Source of the DNA: Corallium rubrum
Lineage: Eukaryota; Cnidaria; Anthozoa; Scleralcyonacea; Coralliidae
Direction of reading: 5' to 3'
DNA: 64,000 nucleotides
Assembly (NCBI GenBank): GCA_964035015.1
Contig: OZ036003.1
Coordinates: forward strand, 7,499,271-7,563,270
Shown here piece after piece: positions 62,501 through 64,000 of the stretch. Position numbers and translations under genes: made by a program. Below the pieces are notes generated by a model. It was not told the DNA's origin, did no database searches, and saw nothing but the letters and a program-made list of their open reading frames with translations. Each line of letters opens with the position of its first letter. The first letter of the stretch is position 1.

Positions 62501-63993
62501 TCGCTACTTTCGGGGGACCGCTACTTTTGGGGGGCCACTACTTTCGGGGGGCCGCTACTTTTGGGGGACCGCTACTTTTGGGGGGCCACTACTTTCGGGG
62601 GACCGCTACTTTTGGGGGGACCGCTACTTTCGGATGGTTGAAATACGTTAGGCTAAAAAAAAGTATTCTGTTTATGGTCAGGGCACATGCCCAAAATCGA
62701 AGCGGTGACGCGAGTTTGGGTTTTTGTTTTTGCCTTTTTTTTCCCAAAGACAAACCTTGATTGAACAAACATCTGAAACATGTTGAGTATTCTTATAATA
62801 TACTTGTCACATGGTATACTGAACATGTAGCATGAACACATGATTGAAATATGAAGCCTTCAATCAGTGCCCACAAACATACCAGCAGTTTTCATAGGAA
62901 ACACTGGTTGAGAATAGACCGATCAAATATTTAATATCCGCTGGTATCATTTGTAGTCAATTAATATTAAAAATGTTTAAAAAAAAGTATCGACGCGCAA
63001 GAAAAAAGATGACTCGTGCGCTGACCAGAAACAGAAGACTTTTTTTTGGCCTTAGGAAGAAATATCCGTTCATCAGTAACTATTTATTTACTAACTAGAC
63101 CATCGGTCAATCTTATGATGTAGAGGACGTAATGTTTTACGACAGCAGCGATGATGACCTTGACATGATTGTCGGTGGCGATGGTGGCAACTTATAAAGA
63201 GAGAACATGTTATAAATATGAAAAATTAAAGACGAACGCGTGCTTTCATCGAACAGAAATGTCGATAATCGAAAAAACGTATATTAGTAGCTTTAAGTTG
63301 ATTGTTAAGTTTTAATACGAACATTACTTTTTTGCTGGATAAACATGAAACATTAGAAAAATGCGCCACATTCGAAGGGCTACTACTTTCGGGGGGGGGG
63401 GGCGTTACTTTCTGGAAATTGTAGAAGTGTTACAACTTCAACGTTACTTTCAGGGGGCCGTTACTTTCGGAAATCTACGGTACTGTATGACAATTACAAT
63501 ATGGTAGTTTCGATAATTCAAATACAAACACTCATTTGTATTCAAGTATTCAATAATTGATTTAACTCATTCCTGTCCGGGGGCTTCCCCAGAGGTGAAT
63601 AAAATCGTCTGGCGTTAGCCAGAATAAAATACTAAAGACCAATTCGGACAAGAAAGAGTTAAAGAGATAGTTTATAACTCATTCCTGTCCGGGGGCTTCC
63701 CCAGAGGTGAATAAAATCGTCTGGCGTTAGCCAGAATAAAATACTAAAGACCGATTCGGACAAGAAAGAGTTAATGCAATTTTCATTTAGACGAAATCCT
63801 GTAGATGCCTGGCACTTCCATGAGACTTATTTGGCTTTTTTCTCTTTTCTTAATTGTACATGTGTTATTATATTATTTAGGCCAAATAAAGTCTCAAAAT
63901 CGAATATGATATTTCATTTTAAACTTTATTTCAGGTGTTCTTGAAGATAGTGATGACATCTTGATAAATGTTAATATAATTGACACTGAAAAG
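50567..63993 (+). CDS. SART1: SART1 / Snu66, U4/U6.U5 tri-snRNP protein (3' partial, 10 exons)
   Basis: Nuclear pre-mRNA splicing factor of the U4/U6.U5 tri-snRNP. Exons: 50567-50780, 51995-52049, 53334-53383, 54607-54683, 55349-55404, 58710-58815, 59043-59120, 59629-59688, 61098-61134, 63935-63993; 792 nt, 264 codons in frame, continuing beyond the window. The start ATG lies in CGCGCCATGG and opens a basic Lys/Arg/Asp/Ser-rich tract (MGSKKKKDKDRNGERKKH onward), as in SART1 N-termini. Family-diagnostic segments: SLSIEETNKIRAKLGLKPL (about residues 83-101, across exons 2-3; matches the Hub1/UBL5-binding HIND type of element), KVKKLAESDSDDG then SALSWVKKIRKK, LAEKRAKLLEEMDEEFGV, YTARDLKGLTVEHSSHMIK, EGKEVVLTLKDSGVLEDSDD and ILINVNIIDTEK. 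All introns are GT-AG; the donor after exon 4 (GTCTGT) is weak. Introns are filled by MITEs, SINEs and a minisatellite. Identification is firm from the order of these segments; no functional break was seen in the visible part. Confidence 0.93.
50991..51461. mobile_element. MITE of AACAAGTTGTT palindromes, SART1 intron 1
   Basis: Inverted, diverged copy of 12621-13102, with ends CACGCGTAAAAAT and ATTTTTACGCATG. Confidence 0.75.
51489..51779. mobile_element. MITE with AGACCAGAGGTTTCATTA ends
   Basis: The right end TAATGAAACCTCTGGTTAG mirrors the left; inner GACCTTTC...GAAAGGTC arms. SART1 intron 1. Confidence 0.7.
52465..52930. repeat. Dispersed repeat without insert, SART1 intron 2
   Basis: About 420 bp shared with 56695-57180, for example GATAACGCTGCTGACGGCAA and TTCAGGCATTTCAAATTTTT. 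Right end is a hairpin around CTAGTTATTTG. A short frame MVASSSVIRENN is shared in part but does not extend. Confidence 0.7.
52933..53202. repeat. Dispersed repeat, copy B
   Basis: Diverged partner of 321-582, in SART1 intron 2. The two copies lie in different genes. Confidence 0.6.
53391..53871. mobile_element. MITE, AATTAAGTTTGT family, copy 3
   Basis: AAAGGGTACATATTGGGCAA to TTGTTGCCAATGTCCTTT in SART1 intron 3. Confidence 0.7.
53959..54417. mobile_element. MITE with ACAGGCTTTGAAATAA ends
   Basis: The right end TTATTTCGAAGCCTGT mirrors the left; GACCGGCGG/CCGGTCA words repeat inside. SART1 intron 3. Confidence 0.7.
54705..55157. mobile_element. MITE with TAAAGTGTCACTATGAA ends
   Basis: Arms of about 150 bp (GAAAATTTCAAGAGAATCTG, GATAGCGCGAAAAC) mirrored around a spacer; SART1 intron 4. 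Confidence 0.75.
55490..55805 (+). repeat. Decamer repeat AACTTACCGT/AATTTACCGT
   Basis: About 30 units of a 10-bp motif with variants (AACTTACAGCGT). SART1 intron 5. Confidence 0.85.
56600..57903. mobile_element. MITE, AATTAAGTTTGT family, copy 4, with nested repeats
   Basis: Left end AAAGGGAATTGGCAATATAA, right end TTCCCTTTGAA region. Interrupted by the repeat 56695-57180 and, within that, by 56936-56990 and a MITE at about 57170-57478 (ends CCTTAACCATAGATAATGGA and a mirrored CATCTATGCCTTAA). Confidence 0.6.
56936..56990. mobile_element. 55-bp micro-insertion with 8-bp target duplication
   Basis: GTTACCCTGGTCCCAG at the left and CTGGGACCCAAGGT at the right form an inverted pair. AACAAAAA flanks both sides (56928-56935, 56991-56998). 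The sister repeat at 52700 has the uninterrupted single AACAAAAA, so this is an insertion. Confidence 0.8.
58036..58632 (+). mobile_element. Tandem pair of tRNA-derived SINEs
   Basis: Two copies of a 276-277-bp unit in direct tandem (58036-58311, 58312-58588) plus the first 44 bases of a third. Each unit has a tRNA-like part (58148-58216 and 58424-58493) with a pol III A box (TGGCTCAGTGGTCAGAG), B box (GGTTCAATTCC) and, in the first copy, a perfect 6-bp acceptor stem CCTCCG/CGGAGG. The loop would present AGA, but there is no long serine-type variable arm, so it is SINE-derived. Lies in SART1 intron 5. Confidence 0.8.
60085..60235. mobile_element. Hairpin element, SART1 intron 8
   Basis: CTTAATAACCTCGACCG mirrored by a diverged CTCCTGGTTATTAAG, with AATATTAAACC/GGTTTAATATT inside. 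The rest of 59700-61097 has short hairpins (60690-60830) and AT-rich sequence but nothing assignable. Confidence 0.6.
61530..62632 (+). repeat. 17-bp minisatellite, about 65 units
   Basis: Units are mostly GCTACTTTCGGGGGACC and GCTACTTTTGGGGGGCC. As 17 is not a multiple of 3, each frame cycles through the same 17-residue peptide (GDRYFRGTATFGGPLLL type), giving three overlapping frames of over 350 codons. Not protein-coding. Confidence 0.95.
62973..63197 (+). pseudogene. Small broken frame inside the minisatellite element
   Basis: ATG at 62973 opens 41 codons, strongly basic at first (MFKKKYRRARKKMTRALTRN), then an in-frame TAG at 63096. The same frame continues for 32 codons with an acidic end (VMFYDSSDDDLDM, GGDGGNL) to TAA at 63195. 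It may be the C-terminal remnant of an element-encoded protein; alternatively the AG of the TAG could be a splice acceptor. No family recognised. Confidence 0.3.
63563..63773. repeat. Two tandem 99-bp palindromic elements
   Basis: 63563-63661 and 63675-63773, almost identical, each starting TAACTCATTCCTGTCCG and ending with a near-complement. The centre carries TCTGGCGTTAGCCAGA, shared with the pair at 856-1070 although the ends differ. In SART1 intron 9. Confidence 0.75.
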
Positions 63994-64000
63994 GTAAAAT

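Larger units (their letters stand above)
61485..63475. mobile_element. Transposon-like element carrying a 17-bp minisatellite
   Basis: The left end GAAAGTAACGGCCCCC is mirrored at 63451-63467 (GGGGGCCGTTACTTTC), with more GTTACTTTC words at both ends. In between lie the minisatellite 61530-62632 and about 750 bp with a small interrupted frame (62973-63197). No target duplication was found. Confidence 0.55.

Noticed and set aside
61527..62760. Three overlapping 354-374-codon frames with a GGPLLL/GDRYF repeat, resembling a repetitive structural protein
   Set aside because: A 17-bp unit gives the same 17-residue peptide in all three frames; position, composition and overlap fit a minisatellite in an intron.

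Overview
The window looks like animal nuclear DNA, most likely from an anthozoan cnidarian (coral or sea anemone). This is inferred from small exons in AT-rich introns with GT-AG borders, metazoan proteins, many non-autonomous DNA transposons, 5S-related and tRNA-derived SINEs and degraded LINEs. The species cannot be named from the sequence, and another marine invertebrate is possible. There are no bacterial operons, CRISPR arrays or rRNA operons.

Three split genes, all on the + strand, carry the recognisable coding content. (1) KMO copy 1, about 79-26288, is kynurenine 3-monooxygenase. Its first exon lies upstream of the window and 17 exons are visible. (2) KMO copy 2, 34148-47893, is a complete 18-exon paralogue of 455 codons. 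Each of its exons 2-18 has exactly the length of the matching exon in copy 1, so the two arose by duplication of a whole gene and have since diverged in protein. (3) SART1/Snu66, from 50567 to beyond the right edge, has ten exons visible (264 codons) and encodes a U4/U6.U5 tri-snRNP splicing protein. The KMO genes share a metabolic step (tryptophan/kynurenine catabolism); SART1 is an unrelated housekeeping neighbour.

A 200-N gap (15860-16059) lies inside copy 1. The 4380 bases before it (11480-15859) are repeated almost exactly after it (16060-20440), including three coding exons. Splicing both sets would break the frame, so this is best read as two overlapping contig ends that were not merged.

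The rest is repeats. Copy 1 introns carry very long triplet arrays, GCT/GTT at 2472-4832 and AGC/AAC at 8027-9990, which are complementary to each other within one transcript. The intergenic region 26289-34147 holds transposon debris, a frameshifted minus-strand gene fragment with an ADP-ribosyltransferase-like look (28548-29345), and a 1.3-kb pentanucleotide satellite (31855-33178). Copy 2 introns hold MITEs, 5S-like SINEs and LINE ends. Just upstream of SART1 is a compound AGAC/AC microsatellite, and SART1 introns hold MITEs, a tandem SINE pair and a 1.1-kb 17-bp minisatellite within a transposon-like element (61485-63475). Most long open frames in the window are artefacts of these stop-free repeats.
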